A DNA stretch of 49,421 nt from Marinobacter algicola DG893 (GCF_000170835.1 NZ_ABCP01000027.1:1-49421); one strand, 5' to 3'; shown: positions 28,587-38,836, numbered from the stretch's first letter. Program-made: numbers and translations. The notes: generated by a model from the sequence alone, not told the origin.

Positions 28587-29831
28587 CTACAGCGCCTTGC
28601 TGAACAGCTCCGACACATTGTCAAAGCCGGTTGCCAGCTTTCCTTTCTGAGCTCGTTTCTTGCGGCCTTTCGCCACATAGAGGGGAAGCATCTCACCGTA
28701 CAGGCTGGTACTGATGGTCCGCTGCTCGTCTTCCAGGCGATCCCGACGCAGACGAATACCATACTTCGCCAGCTTCGGCTCCAGCTCGTCCGCGCGGTTC
28801 AGCAGATCGCGCCGCGTCATCTGGTAGGCATGCTCACATACCATTCGACGGGACTGGAAACTGAACACATTGGAGAAGAACAGCTTGGCATCGTCACGGG
28901 TCGGCTCAAACAGCAGGATATCCTTGTCCGGGTAATCCCGGGTGTACTGCGCAATGCCCGACTGCATCCGTGAGTACACCATGGTGCGGAACATCTGGGA
29001 CAGCAGGTTGGGCATACCTGACCGGGTCAGTTCACCCGGCCCCATGGTACCGGCCCGCACAGCAGAACTCGCATCAATGGGAACCTGTGGATTGACCGCA
29101 AAAACCAGATCCGCACCATCCTCAAACGCCACAGACGCGTGCAGTCCCTTTCTCAGGGTGCCATCCACGTAGTAGCGCCCGTCAATGGTGACGGGAACAT
29201 AGATACCCGGAGACGATGTACTCGCCTGGATAGCCTTTGAAATAGGCACGTGATCAAAACCGGGGGCACCAAAGCAGACCGCCTCGGTGCTTTCCACATC
29301 CGCCGCAACGATGTACAGACTGCGCTTGAGCTGCCGGAAATCGTTGGTCCGCCCCAGCATGGTGAAGGCCCGCTGCAGATACTCATGCAAGCCTTCATTA
29401 TCAAAAAGGCCTGCAGGTGCGGCCTGCGCGAGGATCGTCAGAGCTTCCAGCAAGCTCTGGTCATAAGGGTTATTCACAAACCGCCGCACTGCCGTCGTCA
29501 CCAAACCCGGAACCGCCAGCAGGCGACTGCCCAGCTCCCGGAAGGCCGGGCGATAGAACACTTCCGGATGGAAGGGGTGTACTTCCGCTTCATTGCGCAC
29601 GAAAATCCGACACAACTGGGCGGTGGTCATCTGGTTGGCCAGATTAGCCGCAACAAAAGAGCCGGCATTCACCCCCACGTAGACATCAATATTATTAAAA
29701 TCGAGGCCATCCAACGCCTCATCCAGCGCGCGCAATGCCCCGATTTCATAGATACCTCCCAGCGGGCCACCGCCGCCGAGGGCAAGGCCGATGCGAGGTT
29801 CGGGCTTAATCGCTGTTGTGGTTGCCGTCAT
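28587..29831 (-). CDS. Patatin-like phospholipase-family protein, nucleophile serine replaced
   Basis: The patatin fold is clear: oxyanion loop LALGGGGPLGGIYEIGAL (about residues 16-33) and the dyad aspartate in YVDGTLRKG. In the nucleophile elbow, where the family has GxSxG, the sequence reads GVNAGS (bases 29663-29680 on the minus strand), so the serine is Asn. The rest of the elbow (SFVAANLANQ) is well conserved. Lipid-ester hydrolysis by the usual Ser-Asp dyad should therefore be lost, or another residue is used; the following Ser is three positions on. It has 414 residues and ATG 29831, and lies 98 bases downstream of ptsP. The C-terminal Lys-rich tail (GRKKRAQKGK) is unusual. Confidence 0.85.
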   Translation of the reverse strand: MTATTTAIKPEPRIGLALGGGGPLGGIYEIGALRALDEALDGLDFNNIDVYVGVNAGSFVAANLANQMTTAQLCRIFVRNEAEVHPFHPEVFYRPAFRELGSRLLAVPGLVTTAVRRFVNNPYDQSLLEALTILAQAAPAGLFDNEGLHEYLQRAFTMLGRTNDFRQLKRSLYIVAADVESTEAVCFGAPGFDHVPISKAIQASTSSPGIYVPVTIDGRYYVDGTLRKGLHASVAFEDGADLVFAVNPQVPIDASSAVRAGTMGPGELTRSGMPNLLSQMFRTMVYSRMQSGIAQYTRDYPDKDILLFEPTRDDAKLFFSNVFSFQSRRMVCEHAYQMTRRDLLNRADELEPKLAKYGIRLRRDRLEDEQRTISTSLYGEMLPLYVAKGRKKRAQKGKLATGFDNVSELFSKAL

Positions 29832-29929
29832 TCAATATCCCCATGCGGGTGCGGTTGGCTTATTGTTTTTAACACTAGCAGCCAGTTTTAGAGTACACAC
29901 CCTATATAGGACCAATTGGCCATACGCCT

Positions 29930-32236
29930 TCACGAAAGGGCCTTTTCGGTATGGGCAATGGCGCTGGACTTGCCCGGGCGCAGATAGCGGCCAAATCCGG
30001 CATTGCGCAGGGCCAGATCCACGCAGCTTTTTATAACGTGCGGCGAATCCAGCAACAACACATCCTCAAGCAGCTGTGCGGACCATTCGCGGCTAACACT
30101 GCGAATGACAGATTTGACCTTCGGCAGGCTGGCGGCGTTCATGGACAGGGAATCGTAGCCCATCGCCATCAACAGCAGTGCGCCGCCAGGGTCACCCGCC
30201 AGTTCACCACAAATACCGACGGGCTTGCCCACCGCATGGGCGTCCTGGGCCACGCGCACCAGCGCCTGCAACACGGCGGGATGATAGGAATGATACAGCT
30301 GCGCGACCCTGGGATTGTTGCGATCCACCGCCAGCAAGTATTGGGTCAGGTCGTTGGAGCCAACGGAGAGAAAATCGACGCGATCCGCCAGCTCTCGAAT
30401 CTGATACACCGCCGCCGGAATCTCCACCATTACCCCGACCTTGGGCATATGGATATTGTAACCTTCCTCCCTGACCTCATGATAAACCCGGTAAATCAGG
30501 TGTAGGGACTCCTCCACTTCTGAAATATTGCTGATCATCGGCAGCATGATCTGCAGATTGTTCAGACCCTCACTCGCCTTGAGCATTGCCCGCACCTGCA
30601 CCAGGAATATCTCTGGATGGTCCAGAGTTACCCGGATACCGCGCCAGCCGAGAAACGGGTTCTCTTCCTGTATCGGGAAGTACGTCAGCGCCTTGTCGCC
30701 GCCGATGTCCAGCGTACGCATGGTGACAGGGTTCGGGGCAAAGGCTTCCAGTTGCTCTCGGTAGTATTCGCGTTGCTCCTGTTCCGACGGGAATCGGTCC
30801 TTGATCATAAACGGGACTTCGGTGCGGTACAGACCGATACCTTCGGCACCGTGGCTCAGAGAACGCACCACATCGGTCATCAAACCGGTATTCACCAGCA
30901 GTGATACCCGATGGTTATCCGTGGTTTCGCAAGGCAGGTCCCGCAGGGCTTCCAGCCCTTTGACCAACTCGTCTTCCTCGTCACAGATTTCCTGGTAGAA
31001 GTTCCTCAGGTCCGTGGAGGGTGACGCAAAAATCTGCCCTTCAAAGCCATCAACAATCAGGTCCTTGCCATCCAGTTGGTTGACCGGAATATCCACAAGC
31101 CCCATGACGGTGGGAACACCCATGGCACGGGCCAGGATGGCAACGTGGGAGTTGCTGGAGCCCTTAACCGACACCAAACCGACCAGTTGCCCCTTGGGAA
31201 CCTCTCCGAGCATGGCCGGTGTCAGTTCTTCACTGACAAGGACAGTGTTCTCAGGATAGACCGTGTCTTTCTGCTCACCTTCCTGCAAGTGGGACAACAA
31301 ACGGCGGCCGAGGTCGCGGATGTCCACAGCCCGTTCCTGCAGGTAGTGATCGTCCATCATTTCAAAGTGGCGAACGTACTGCTGAACCACCTGTTTCAGT
31401 GCACCCTGGGCCCAGAAGCCTTCCTTGATTCGGTTGCCCACCTCACCCGGCATTGCGTCATCGCCAAGCATACGCAAATAGACATCGAACAGAGCCTGCT
31501 CTTCCGGGCGAAGCTGGGAAGCAAGCCGGGCCGCTACCCGCTCAATGTCTTCCCGAACCGCTGTTACCGCTCCGTCGAACAGAGACAACTCCAGTTCAAC
31601 ATCATCCGTGGGCTTTTCCGGCACCACGTCCAGGTCCGCTGCCGGATAGACCACTACACCCTTACCGATGGCCACGCCCGGAGCGCCCGGCACACCGCTG
31701 AAACTCACATCGGTAGCCTCTTCACCCGTCAGGGAGAGACCACTTATAGCACCGGTCGCCTCACTGTGAGCGATCACACCGGCCAACTGTGCCGAAACAG
31801 TTACCAGGAACGCCTCTTCACCCTCGTCAAAGCAGCGCGAACTTTCCCGCTGCTGAACAACAAGAACGCCAAGAACCCGGCGATGGTGAATGATGGGAAC
31901 ACCCAGGAACGAGCGGAAACGCTCTTCGCCGGTTTCAGGAAAGTAACGGTAGCGGGGATGGGACGGAGCATCTTCAAGGTTGATAGGCTCCTCCCGGGAG
32001 CCAACCAGACCAATCAGGCCTTCGGAATAAGCCAGGCTGACCTGCCCTACTGCTTGCTGATACAAGCCTTCCGTGGCCATCAAAATGTAGCGATTCGTAG
32101 CTGGATCAAGCAGATAGACCGAGCAAACCTCAGTATCCATGGCTTTCTGCACCCGCGAAACAATGACATCCAGCGCCTCCTGCAAATCGCGGGCGCTGTT
32201 TACCTCTTGTACAAGACTTCGCAGTATGCTCAGCAT
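29930..32236 (-). CDS. ptsP: Nitrogen-PTS enzyme I (EI-Ntr) with GAF domain
   Basis: PtsP starts the nitrogen phosphotransfer chain by taking phosphate from PEP and passing it to NPr and then EIIA-Ntr. An N-terminal GAF domain (about 1-165) precedes the enzyme I module. The phosphorylated histidine is H364 in GSSNSHVAILARAMG, and the C-terminal PEP-binding barrel contains GGDKALTYFPIQEENP and SVGSNDLTQYLLAVDR. It has 768 residues. It follows rppH by 15 bases, the same pairing as in E. coli. The GAF domain senses glutamine in some relatives; whether it does here is inference. Confidence 0.96.
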   Translation of the reverse strand: MLSILRSLVQEVNSARDLQEALDVIVSRVQKAMDTEVCSVYLLDPATNRYILMATEGLYQQAVGQVSLAYSEGLIGLVGSREEPINLEDAPSHPRYRYFPETGEERFRSFLGVPIIHHRRVLGVLVVQQRESSRCFDEGEEAFLVTVSAQLAGVIAHSEATGAISGLSLTGEEATDVSFSGVPGAPGVAIGKGVVVYPAADLDVVPEKPTDDVELELSLFDGAVTAVREDIERVAARLASQLRPEEQALFDVYLRMLGDDAMPGEVGNRIKEGFWAQGALKQVVQQYVRHFEMMDDHYLQERAVDIRDLGRRLLSHLQEGEQKDTVYPENTVLVSEELTPAMLGEVPKGQLVGLVSVKGSSNSHVAILARAMGVPTVMGLVDIPVNQLDGKDLIVDGFEGQIFASPSTDLRNFYQEICDEEDELVKGLEALRDLPCETTDNHRVSLLVNTGLMTDVVRSLSHGAEGIGLYRTEVPFMIKDRFPSEQEQREYYREQLEAFAPNPVTMRTLDIGGDKALTYFPIQEENPFLGWRGIRVTLDHPEIFLVQVRAMLKASEGLNNLQIMLPMISNISEVEESLHLIYRVYHEVREEGYNIHMPKVGVMVEIPAAVYQIRELADRVDFLSVGSNDLTQYLLAVDRNNPRVAQLYHSYHPAVLQALVRVAQDAHAVGKPVGICGELAGDPGGALLLMAMGYDSLSMNAASLPKVKSVIRSVSREWSAQLLEDVLLLDSPHVIKSCVDLALRNAGFGRYLRPGKSSAIAHTEKALS

Positions 32237-32251
32237 GGCGGGTTCAATCCG

Positions 32252-32782
32252 TCATTTCTGTGTGTCCTTCGCGCGTCGGGAAGGCTCGCTCTGGCGCCAC
32301 TGTTCCATGTTGTAAAACAGCCGCGGCGCGAGCTCTCGCAGCGCACGTCGATAGACCTCGCGTTTGAACGAGACGACCTGCCCAAGCGGGTACCAGTAGC
32401 TAACCCACTGCCAGCCGTCGAATTCCGGCGAGTCCGTGCCGTCTACGCGCACCTGCGCATCCGGCGAAAGCATCCTCAGCAGGAACCATTTCTGTTTTTG
32501 TCCCACACAGACCGGGTGCGAATTGTGCCGCACCATCCTGCGAGGGAGGCGGTACCTCAGCCAGCCACGAGTACAGCTGATGATTTCCACATCGTCTGTG
32601 CCGAGGCCAATTTCCTCTGCCAGCTCCCTGTAGAGAGCCTCCTCCGGTGATTCGTTGCGGTTGATACCACCTTGAGGGAACTGCCAGGAGTCCTGCCCGA
32701 TTCGCCTTGCCCAGAGGACTTCCCCCCTGTGATTGGCCAGAATGATTCCGACGTTGGGTCTGAAACCGTCTGAATCGATCAC
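32252..32782 (-). CDS. rppH: RNA pyrophosphohydrolase
   Basis: RppH removes pyrophosphate from the 5' end of mRNA and so triggers decay. The Nudix box spans residues 38-60 ([17 protein letters not shown] then AEEIGL). The start [15 protein letters not shown] is the family's. It has 176 residues, is the first gene of the rppH-ptsP unit, and is divergent from the HAD phosphatase gene across about 170 bases that carry two direct copies of GGCCGGATT (from 32807). Confidence 0.95.
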   Translation of the reverse strand: MIDSDGFRPNVGIILANHRGEVLWARRIGQDSWQFPQGGINRNESPEEALYRELAEEIGLGTDDVEIISCTRGWLRYRLPRRMVRHNSHPVCVGQKQKWFLLRMLSPDAQVRVDGTDSPEFDGWQWVSYWYPLGQVVSFKREVYRRALRELAPRLFYNMEQWRQSEPSRRAKDTQK

Positions 32783-32956
32783 GGCACAGTCCTCTTAAAA
32801 GTCGGTTGGCCGGATTAAAAATTCACCGGCCGGATTTATCCAAGTTGCTCTCATTCTTACAGAATCCCAAGGCTTCGGCAAACGAAGCCGACGGCGGCGC
32901 GTCATGCTAGACTATCGCGCCTGTGACAGTCGTCGTTTTTGCCGGAGGTATACAAG

Positions 32957-33613
32957 TTGACGCTCGCAATTTTTGATCTTGATAACACCTTGCTCGCAGG
33001 AGACAGTGACCATGCCTGGGGGGAGTTCCTGGTGGAGGAATCCATCGTGGATGCGGAAGAATACCGGCAGGCGAACGACCGCTTCTATGAGGACTATCTG
33101 AATGGCGAGCTGGACATCATGCGCTACCTGAGCTTTGCCCTTCAGCCTCTTGCGCGGCATGACACGGAACAGCTGCTGGCCTGGCGCGATCAGTTTATGG
33201 CGAAAAAAATCCAGCCTATGATGCTTGCCAAGGCCAAGGCATTGCTGGATAGCCACCGGGCCGAAGGCCACACGCTGATGATCATCACCGCGACCAACCG
33301 GTTTGTGACCGAGCCGGTGGCAGAACTGCTGGGCATTGGACATCTGATAGCCACTGAACCAGAGATGGTCAATGGGCGTTATACGGGAGAGGTTGCAGGT
33401 ATTCCCAGCTTTCAGGACGGGAAGGTAGCCCGCCTGAATGATTGGCTGGAATCAACCGGGGAAAGCCTTGAAGGCGCGTGGTTCTACAGCGACTCCCACA
33501 ACGATGCGCCTCTACTACGCAAAGTCGAAAATCCGGTAGCGGTAGACCCGGACCCGACGCTTGAAAACATTGCGAAAGAAAATGGCTGGAAGATTATGAG
33601 CCTTCGCGGGTAA
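32957..33613 (+). CDS. HAD-superfamily (SerB-like, IB) phosphatase
   Basis: A haloacid dehalogenase-type phosphatase. The catalytic pair is D7 and D9 in LAIFDLDNTLL. Motif II is in MIITATNRF, and the last motif in YSDSHNDAPLL. It belongs to the HAD-IB class near phosphoserine phosphatase, but the substrate is unknown. I set the start at TTG 32957 (218 residues): GGAGG lies eight bases before it, and the few codons upstream overlap that ribosome site. Convergent with the RlmI-type gene. Confidence 0.85.
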   Translation: MTLAIFDLDNTLLAGDSDHAWGEFLVEESIVDAEEYRQANDRFYEDYLNGELDIMRYLSFALQPLARHDTEQLLAWRDQFMAKKIQPMMLAKAKALLDSHRAEGHTLMIITATNRFVTEPVAELLGIGHLIATEPEMVNGRYTGEVAGIPSFQDGKVARLNDWLESTGESLEGAWFYSDSHNDAPLLRKVENPVAVDPDPTLENIAKENGWKIMSLRG

Positions 33614-33662
33614 CTATCTGCCTATGTGCCCGGGAAGGCCCCAGGGAGGGAGTGCCCGGACC

Positions 33663-34859
33663 TCAAAGAAACCCAGTCAACGACCGAACAAAACAGCTTT
33701 TAATATAATCCGTCTCCGGAATCCCCGGTACTACCGGATGATCCGGCGCTTGGTGGCCTTGTTCCAATAACTGAACAAACCGGTCAATTTTGCGACCACT
33801 ACTACGGATAATATCCGTCAGCTTCTCTTGGGACAGATGCATAGAGCAGGAAGCCGACACCAGTAGTCCATCCCGATCAAGCAGCCGAAGTCCCAACTGG
33901 TTCAGGCGGGCATAAGCCTCTTCCCCAGCCTTCTGGTCACGCCGCCGGGGGATCAGTGCCGGTGGGTCCAGCACAACAATGTCGAACTTTTCCTTCTCAT
34001 CGCACAGCGCTTTCAGGGCGTCGAAGGCATCACCCTCTATCGTCTCGATGTTATCAAGGCCATTGATCTTCGCATTGTGATGAACGGAATCGATGGCACC
34101 CGCGGAGCTGTCTACACAGGTCACCTGCGTAGCCCCGGCACAAGCCGCCTGGATCCCCCAGCCACCCACATAGCTGAACACATCCAGCACGCGCTTGCCC
34201 GGCGCATAGGCCTGAAGGCGCTGCCGGTTCATGCGGTGATCATAGAACCACCCCGTTTTCTGTCCTCCCTCCATGGGGACTTCAAAGCGCACGCCATTTT
34301 CCTCAACCGGCAGGAGATCAATCTCCGGGCCATGGGCCTGCTCAATGTAGGTATCCAACCCCTCCACCTTACGCATCTTGCCGTCGTTCTTGAGGATAAT
34401 CGCCCGCGGATGCGCCAACCTCTGAACCGCACGAACAATCGACTCCTTCATCTGCTCCATACCGGCCGTGGAAATCTGAACCACTACCACATCATCAAAC
34501 CGATCAATCACCAGCCCGGAAAGCCCGTCACTGTCACCAAACACCCAGCGATAAAACGGCTTATCAAACAACCGCTCCCGCAACGCCAGCGCCGTCTCCA
34601 CCCGCTCGGTAAGCCTTTGCGGCGTCATGCCATGGGCGGCATTCCGGCTGATCAGCCGGCCACAGATTAGCGCATGCGGGTTTACAAACACCGTTCCCAT
34701 GGGTTTATCGTTGGCCGCGCGCAGTTCAGCCTGGGCTCCGGCTTCAAACTCGGTCAGCGGGGAGCGATGGGTATCCACTTCATTGCTGTAGACCCACAGA
34801 TGGCCGGCTCTCAAACGGCGCTCGGCGCCTTTACGTAAATATAAGACCGGGAAATTCAT
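33663..34859 (-). CDS. rlmI: RlmI-type 23S rRNA cytosine-C5 methyltransferase
   Basis: A class I SAM methyltransferase with an N-terminal PUA domain (LYLRKGAERRLRAGHLWVYS), the RlmI/RlmK linker (GDSDGLSGLVIDRF), the SAM motif (LDVFSYVGGWGIQAA) and the catalytic region LDPPALIPRRRD. A cysteine follows in VSASCSMHLS. RlmI methylates C1962 of E. coli 23S rRNA; the assignment is by architecture. Start is ATG 34859 (398 residues), with AGGTGG five bases upstream; the GTG at 34868 overlaps that site and is less likely. Confidence 0.88.
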   Translation of the reverse strand: MNFPVLYLRKGAERRLRAGHLWVYSNEVDTHRSPLTEFEAGAQAELRAANDKPMGTVFVNPHALICGRLISRNAAHGMTPQRLTERVETALALRERLFDKPFYRWVFGDSDGLSGLVIDRFDDVVVVQISTAGMEQMKESIVRAVQRLAHPRAIILKNDGKMRKVEGLDTYIEQAHGPEIDLLPVEENGVRFEVPMEGGQKTGWFYDHRMNRQRLQAYAPGKRVLDVFSYVGGWGIQAACAGATQVTCVDSSAGAIDSVHHNAKINGLDNIETIEGDAFDALKALCDEKEKFDIVVLDPPALIPRRRDQKAGEEAYARLNQLGLRLLDRDGLLVSASCSMHLSQEKLTDIIRSSGRKIDRFVQLLEQGHQAPDHPVVPGIPETDYIKSCFVRSLTGFL

Positions 34860-34943
34860 AACAACCACCTGTCAGAGTTGGGAAAAAGCGCAAATTATAC
34901 ATTAAGTGTCGGCGCGGGCAGCCGAACTATGGGAGGGAGTGGG

Positions 34944-35029
34944 CAGGGCTGCCCAAAACTGTGCGGAGCCATGGATGGCGGAGCTCAAGCGTACAGGGAC
35001 GTATTTACAGCGTGTTTTGGGCAGCCCTG
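34944..35029. repeat. Dispersed palindromic element, copy 1
   Basis: An 86-base element lies between the gcvH stop and the rlmI start. Its ends are a perfect 16-base inverted repeat (CAGGGCTGCCCAAAAC at 34944-34959, complement at 35014-35029). The core contains TGTGCGGAGCCATGGATGGC (34960-34979), found again in opposite orientation near the window end. It carries no gene. It could act as a terminator for gcvH; its 200-base gap holds nothing else. Confidence 0.85.
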
Positions 35030-35059
35030 ACCGCTCGCTCTTCCACCATCCGCACAAAA

Positions 35060-35452
35060 TTATTCCTCGGCAGCAACATGCTCCGCATAAGCCGCAGCAT
35101 CCATCAGGCCATCCAACTCACCGGCATCCGCCAACCGCACCCGGAACAACCAGCCATCACCATAAGGATCCTCATTCACCTTCTCAGGCTCATCCTCAAG
35201 GCTCTCATTGACCTCAATCACCTCACCGGTCACCGGACTAAACACATCTGACGCCGACTTCACCGACTCGGCAACTCCCGCCTCTTCAGCACCAGTTACC
35301 GTCGAACCCACATCCGGAACACCGATAAAAACGATATCCCCCAGCTGATCCTGGGCAAAGTCCGTAATACCAATGGTTGCGGTGCCGTCATCGGCCACAC
35401 GCACCCACTGGTGAGTCTCAATGTATTTCAGATCCGTGGGTGTTTCGCTCAT
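35060..35452 (-). CDS. gcvH: Glycine cleavage system H protein
   Basis: GcvH carries the aminomethyl group on a lipoyl-lysine between the P, T and L proteins. The lipoylated residue is K65 in AESVKSASD. The 130-residue protein begins at ATG 35452 (MSETPTDLKYIETHQW); the frame is open 27 codons further upstream with no homology. No gcvP or gcvT is in the window, so it is an isolated copy. The C-terminus is long in acidic residues (AEHVAAEE). Confidence 0.95.
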   Translation of the reverse strand: MSETPTDLKYIETHQWVRVADDGTATIGITDFAQDQLGDIVFIGVPDVGSTVTGAEEAGVAESVKSASDVFSPVTGEVIEVNESLEDEPEKVNEDPYGDGWLFRVRLADAGELDGLMDAAAYAEHVAAEE

Positions 35453-35545
35453 GGTCAGATATCCCCGATGAATAATTTCGCGCATTTTAACCGAAGAACG
35501 ACGCCCCCGCGAACATCTCAACCAAAGTTGCAACCCATTCCGGCT

Positions 35546-36442
35546 TCAAATCAGTCCCCAGGTTGTCTCCCGCGCCATCTCCATGAACGACTGAAGATAG
35601 GCCACATCCACATCCCGCTCACGGAGGCCCAGGAAAATCTGCTTATCAATACCCTCTCGACCAAGCCGTACCGGGCTGATCGGCATCTGATGGGCGTACT
35701 CTTCCACCAGCCAACGGGGCAGTGCCGATACCCCCCGCCCTGCCGCGACCATTTGCAGCATGATGTCCGTGGTTTCAATGGTCTTATGCCGTGCCGGGCT
35801 GCTGTGGGCCGGCACCAGAAACCGGGTATAGATGTCCAGCCGCTCGGCATCCACCGGATAGGTAATCAGGGTCTCACTTTCAAGATCAGATGGCTCAGCC
35901 CAAGGCCTGGAGGCCAGTGGGTGATCGCTCGGCACTACGAGAACCTGCTCGTAATCAAAGACCGGCTCGTACACGAGCCCCTTGCGGTGCAATGGGTCCG
36001 GCGTCACCAACACATCGATGTCGTAGCCAAACAAAGCACCGATACCGCCAAACTGGAAGCGCTGCTTCACATCCACATCCACGCCGGGCCATTCCTCAAG
36101 ATACGGCCCGACCACCTTGAGCAACCACTGGTAACAGGGGTGACATTCCATACCAATTCGCAGACTGCCCCGTTGCCCTCGGGCAATCTGACCCACCAAT
36201 TCCTCGGCATGCTCGAACTGCGGCAACAAACGATTCGCGAGTGACAGCAAATACAACCCGGATTGAGTTGGCCGCAGTTTACGGCCTTCACGCACCCATA
36301 CGGGCGTTCCCAACTGTTGCTCCAGCTTCTTCATGGCATGACTGAGGGCAGACTGGGTGAGGCAAAGGGCGTCCGCCGCCGCCGTCAATGAGCCGCTCCG
36401 ATCCACTTCACGGACGATCTCCAGATGATTGCGCTCGATCAT
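35546..36442 (-). CDS. metR: LysR-type regulator MetR
   Basis: An N-terminal winged helix (LTAAADALCLTQSALSHAMKK) and a C-terminal effector-binding domain, 298 residues. The N-terminal sequence MIERNHLEIVREVDR and the divergent position next to metE identify MetR, which activates metE with homocysteine as co-inducer. A matching operator lies between the two starts. gcvH is 93 bases downstream on the same strand. Confidence 0.93.
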   Translation of the reverse strand: MIERNHLEIVREVDRSGSLTAAADALCLTQSALSHAMKKLEQQLGTPVWVREGRKLRPTQSGLYLLSLANRLLPQFEHAEELVGQIARGQRGSLRIGMECHPCYQWLLKVVGPYLEEWPGVDVDVKQRFQFGGIGALFGYDIDVLVTPDPLHRKGLVYEPVFDYEQVLVVPSDHPLASRPWAEPSDLESETLITYPVDAERLDIYTRFLVPAHSSPARHKTIETTDIMLQMVAAGRGVSALPRWLVEEYAHQMPISPVRLGREGIDKQIFLGLRERDVDVAYLQSFMEMARETTWGLI

Positions 36443-36456
36443 TGGCCGGCCTTACT

Positions 36457-36469
36457 TGAAAAACATTCA
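36457..36469. promoter_or_regulatory. MetR operator between metR and metE
   Basis: TGAA-AAACA-TTCA matches the MetR consensus TGAA-N5-TTCA exactly. It lies 14 bases from the metR start and 86 bases upstream of the metE ATG, in a 113-base gap. Two further TTCATGA sequences lie nearer metE and may be weaker half-sites. Confidence 0.75.
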
Positions 36470-36555
36470 TGGATTCATGAGATTTTACCATTATTTTTCA
36501 TGACAGATTAGCACTAGCCTTGATGACCCGACTGAATGACGACAGGAGATTCATC

Positions 36556-38829
36556 ATGGTAACCACCCATAACCTGGGCTTTCCCAGGATTGGCGAACGT
36601 CGCGAACTCAAATTTGCCCTTGAGGGCTATTGGAAAGGCGAGTTAAGCGAAGACAACCTACAGCAAACCGCAGCCGAGCTCCGCGCCAGCAACTGGCGAC
36701 ACCAGCGCCCCCTCACGCTGGCGCCGGTCGGCGACTTCTCGCTCTACGACCAGGTACTGGACATGAGCGCCACACTCGGCAACCTGCCAAAGCGCTCAGG
36801 CAAGGCCGATGACCACGAACTGGCCCGCTACTTCCGCATTGCCCGTGGCCGCTCTCCAGCGGACGACGATTGCTGTGGCGTGCATGCCGGAGAAATGACC
36901 AAATGGTTCGACACCAACTACCACTATATTGTCCCGGAGTTTGGCGCGGATACACAGTTCACCCTGAATCCATCGCGCTTACTGGAACAACTGGCCGAAG
37001 CCAAAGCCGCGGGCGTTAACGCCAAGCCGGTTATCATCGGCCCTGTCACCTATCTCTGGCTTGGCAAATCCAAGGACGATACAGACCGGCTCAGCCTGCT
37101 GGATGACTTACTGCCGGTCTATGCTGAGCTGTTACAGCTTCTTGCCGACAATGGCGCAGAGTGGGTGCAGATTGACGAGCCAATCCTGGTCACAGAATTG
37201 GGAGGCGACTGGCGGCACGCCCTGAACCTGGCTTACCACAACCTCAAGGCAAGCCCGGTAAAACTGTTGCTGACCACCTATTTCGGCCAATTGCGGGAAA
37301 ACCTGCAACTGGCCTGTGAACTACCGGTTGCCGGCCTGCACCTGGATGCGACAAACGCCCGTGACGAAGTATCCCGCGTGACTGACTGGCTGCCGGGGCA
37401 CAAGGTACTCTCACTGGGCGTGATTGACGGCCGCAATATCTGGAAGACAGACCTGCAGGCAACCCTCGACTGGCTCGAACCGGTCTACCAGACGCTGCAA
37501 GAACGGCTGTGGATAGCGCCATCCTGCTCGCTTCTCCATGCGCCGGTGGACCTGAACAACGAAACCACCATGGACCCGGAAATACGCTCCTGGCTGGCCT
37601 TTGCGCGGCAAAAGCTGGAAGAACTGCAGTTGCTGGCAACGGCGCTTACCGATGGTAAGGATTCAGTGGCCAGGGAACTGAAGAGCAATGCAGACGCCAT
37701 ACTCAGCCGCAGGAACTCAACCCGCGTGACGGACCCACAGGTTCGCAAGGCTGTCGCGGCGATCACGCCTGAGCTGGGTCAACGCAAGAGCCGCTACCAG
37801 CAGCGCTCAGCGATCCAGGCAAGCCACCTGAAGCTGCCGCGCTACCCCACAACCACCATCGGCTCGTTCCCCCAGACCAAGGATATCCGCCAAACGCGGC
37901 TCAAGTTTCGCAAGGGCGAACTCGCACCAGAGGAATACCAGGACCGAATCCGCACAGAAATCCGCCACTGCGTCCAAGAGCAGGAACAACTGGGGCTGGA
38001 CGTGCTGGTCCACGGCGAGGCGGAACGTAACGACATGGTGGAGTACTTCGGCGAGCAACTGGAAGGCTACGTGTTCAGCCGCTTCGGCTGGGTACAGTCC
38101 TACGGTTCCCGCTGCGTGAAACCACCCATCCTGTTCGGCGATATCTCCCGGCCCAAAGCCATGACCGTGAAATGGATCCGTTACGCCCAGTCGCTGACAA
38201 ACAAGCCCCTGAAAGGGATGCTCACCGGCCCGGTCACCATCCTGAACTGGTCTTTCGTGCGCGACGACCAGCCCCGGAAAGACACCTGTCTGCAACTGGC
38301 ACTGGCCATCCGCGAGGAAGTACTGGACTTGGAACAGGCTGGCGTGAACATCATCCAGATTGACGAAGCCGCCCTGCGAGAAGGTCTGCCCTTGCGCCAG
38401 AGCGACTGGCAGACCTATCTCGACTGGGCCATCGAAGCCTTCCGGATTACGTCCAACGGCGTGAAGGACGACACTCAGATACACACCCATATGTGTTATT
38501 CGGAATTCAACGACATCATCGAAGCCATCGCCCGCATGGACGCCGATGTCATCACCATTGAAACCTCCCGGTCTGACATGGAACTGCTGGATGCATTCAA
38601 GGGCTTCCAGTACCCCAACGACATCGGCCCCGGCGTTTACGACATTCACTCACCCAACGTGCCGGGTACCGAGCAGATCGTGTCGCTGATGAACAAGGCT
38701 GCAGAGCGGATCCCCGCCGAGCGGCTGTGGATCAACCCGGACTGCGGGCTGAAAACCCGGTCTTGGGAGGAGGTGATTCCGGCGCTCAAGGGGATGGTGG
38801 CTGCGGCTCGGGAGTTGCGGGAGGCTTAG
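36556..38829 (+). CDS. metE: Cobalamin-independent methionine synthase
   Basis: MetE transfers a methyl group from methyltetrahydrofolate (triglutamate) to homocysteine. The 757-residue double barrel has its zinc ligands in place: H645 and C647 in THMCYSE and C730 in NPDCGLKT, four residues offset from E. coli H641/C643/C726. Start ATG 36556 ([14 protein letters not shown]) has AGGAG eight bases upstream, which decides it over an open extension of 12 codons. Regulated by the divergent metR. Confidence 0.97.
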   Translation: MVTTHNLGFPRIGERRELKFALEGYWKGELSEDNLQQTAAELRASNWRHQRPLTLAPVGDFSLYDQVLDMSATLGNLPKRSGKADDHELARYFRIARGRSPADDDCCGVHAGEMTKWFDTNYHYIVPEFGADTQFTLNPSRLLEQLAEAKAAGVNAKPVIIGPVTYLWLGKSKDDTDRLSLLDDLLPVYAELLQLLADNGAEWVQIDEPILVTELGGDWRHALNLAYHNLKASPVKLLLTTYFGQLRENLQLACELPVAGLHLDATNARDEVSRVTDWLPGHKVLSLGVIDGRNIWKTDLQATLDWLEPVYQTLQERLWIAPSCSLLHAPVDLNNETTMDPEIRSWLAFARQKLEELQLLATALTDGKDSVARELKSNADAILSRRNSTRVTDPQVRKAVAAITPELGQRKSRYQQRSAIQASHLKLPRYPTTTIGSFPQTKDIRQTRLKFRKGELAPEEYQDRIRTEIRHCVQEQEQLGLDVLVHGEAERNDMVEYFGEQLEGYVFSRFGWVQSYGSRCVKPPILFGDISRPKAMTVKWIRYAQSLTNKPLKGMLTGPVTILNWSFVRDDQPRKDTCLQLALAIREEVLDLEQAGVNIIQIDEAALREGLPLRQSDWQTYLDWAIEAFRITSNGVKDDTQIHTHMCYSEFNDIIEAIARMDADVITIETSRSDMELLDAFKGFQYPNDIGPGVYDIHSPNVPGTEQIVSLMNKAAERIPAERLWINPDCGLKTRSWEEVIPALKGMVAAARELREA

Positions 38830-38836
38830 TATTCTG

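Noticed and set aside
31076..32650. 524-codon open frame antisense to ptsP and rppH
   Set aside because: No domain signature, and it spans two well-identified genes on the opposite strand.
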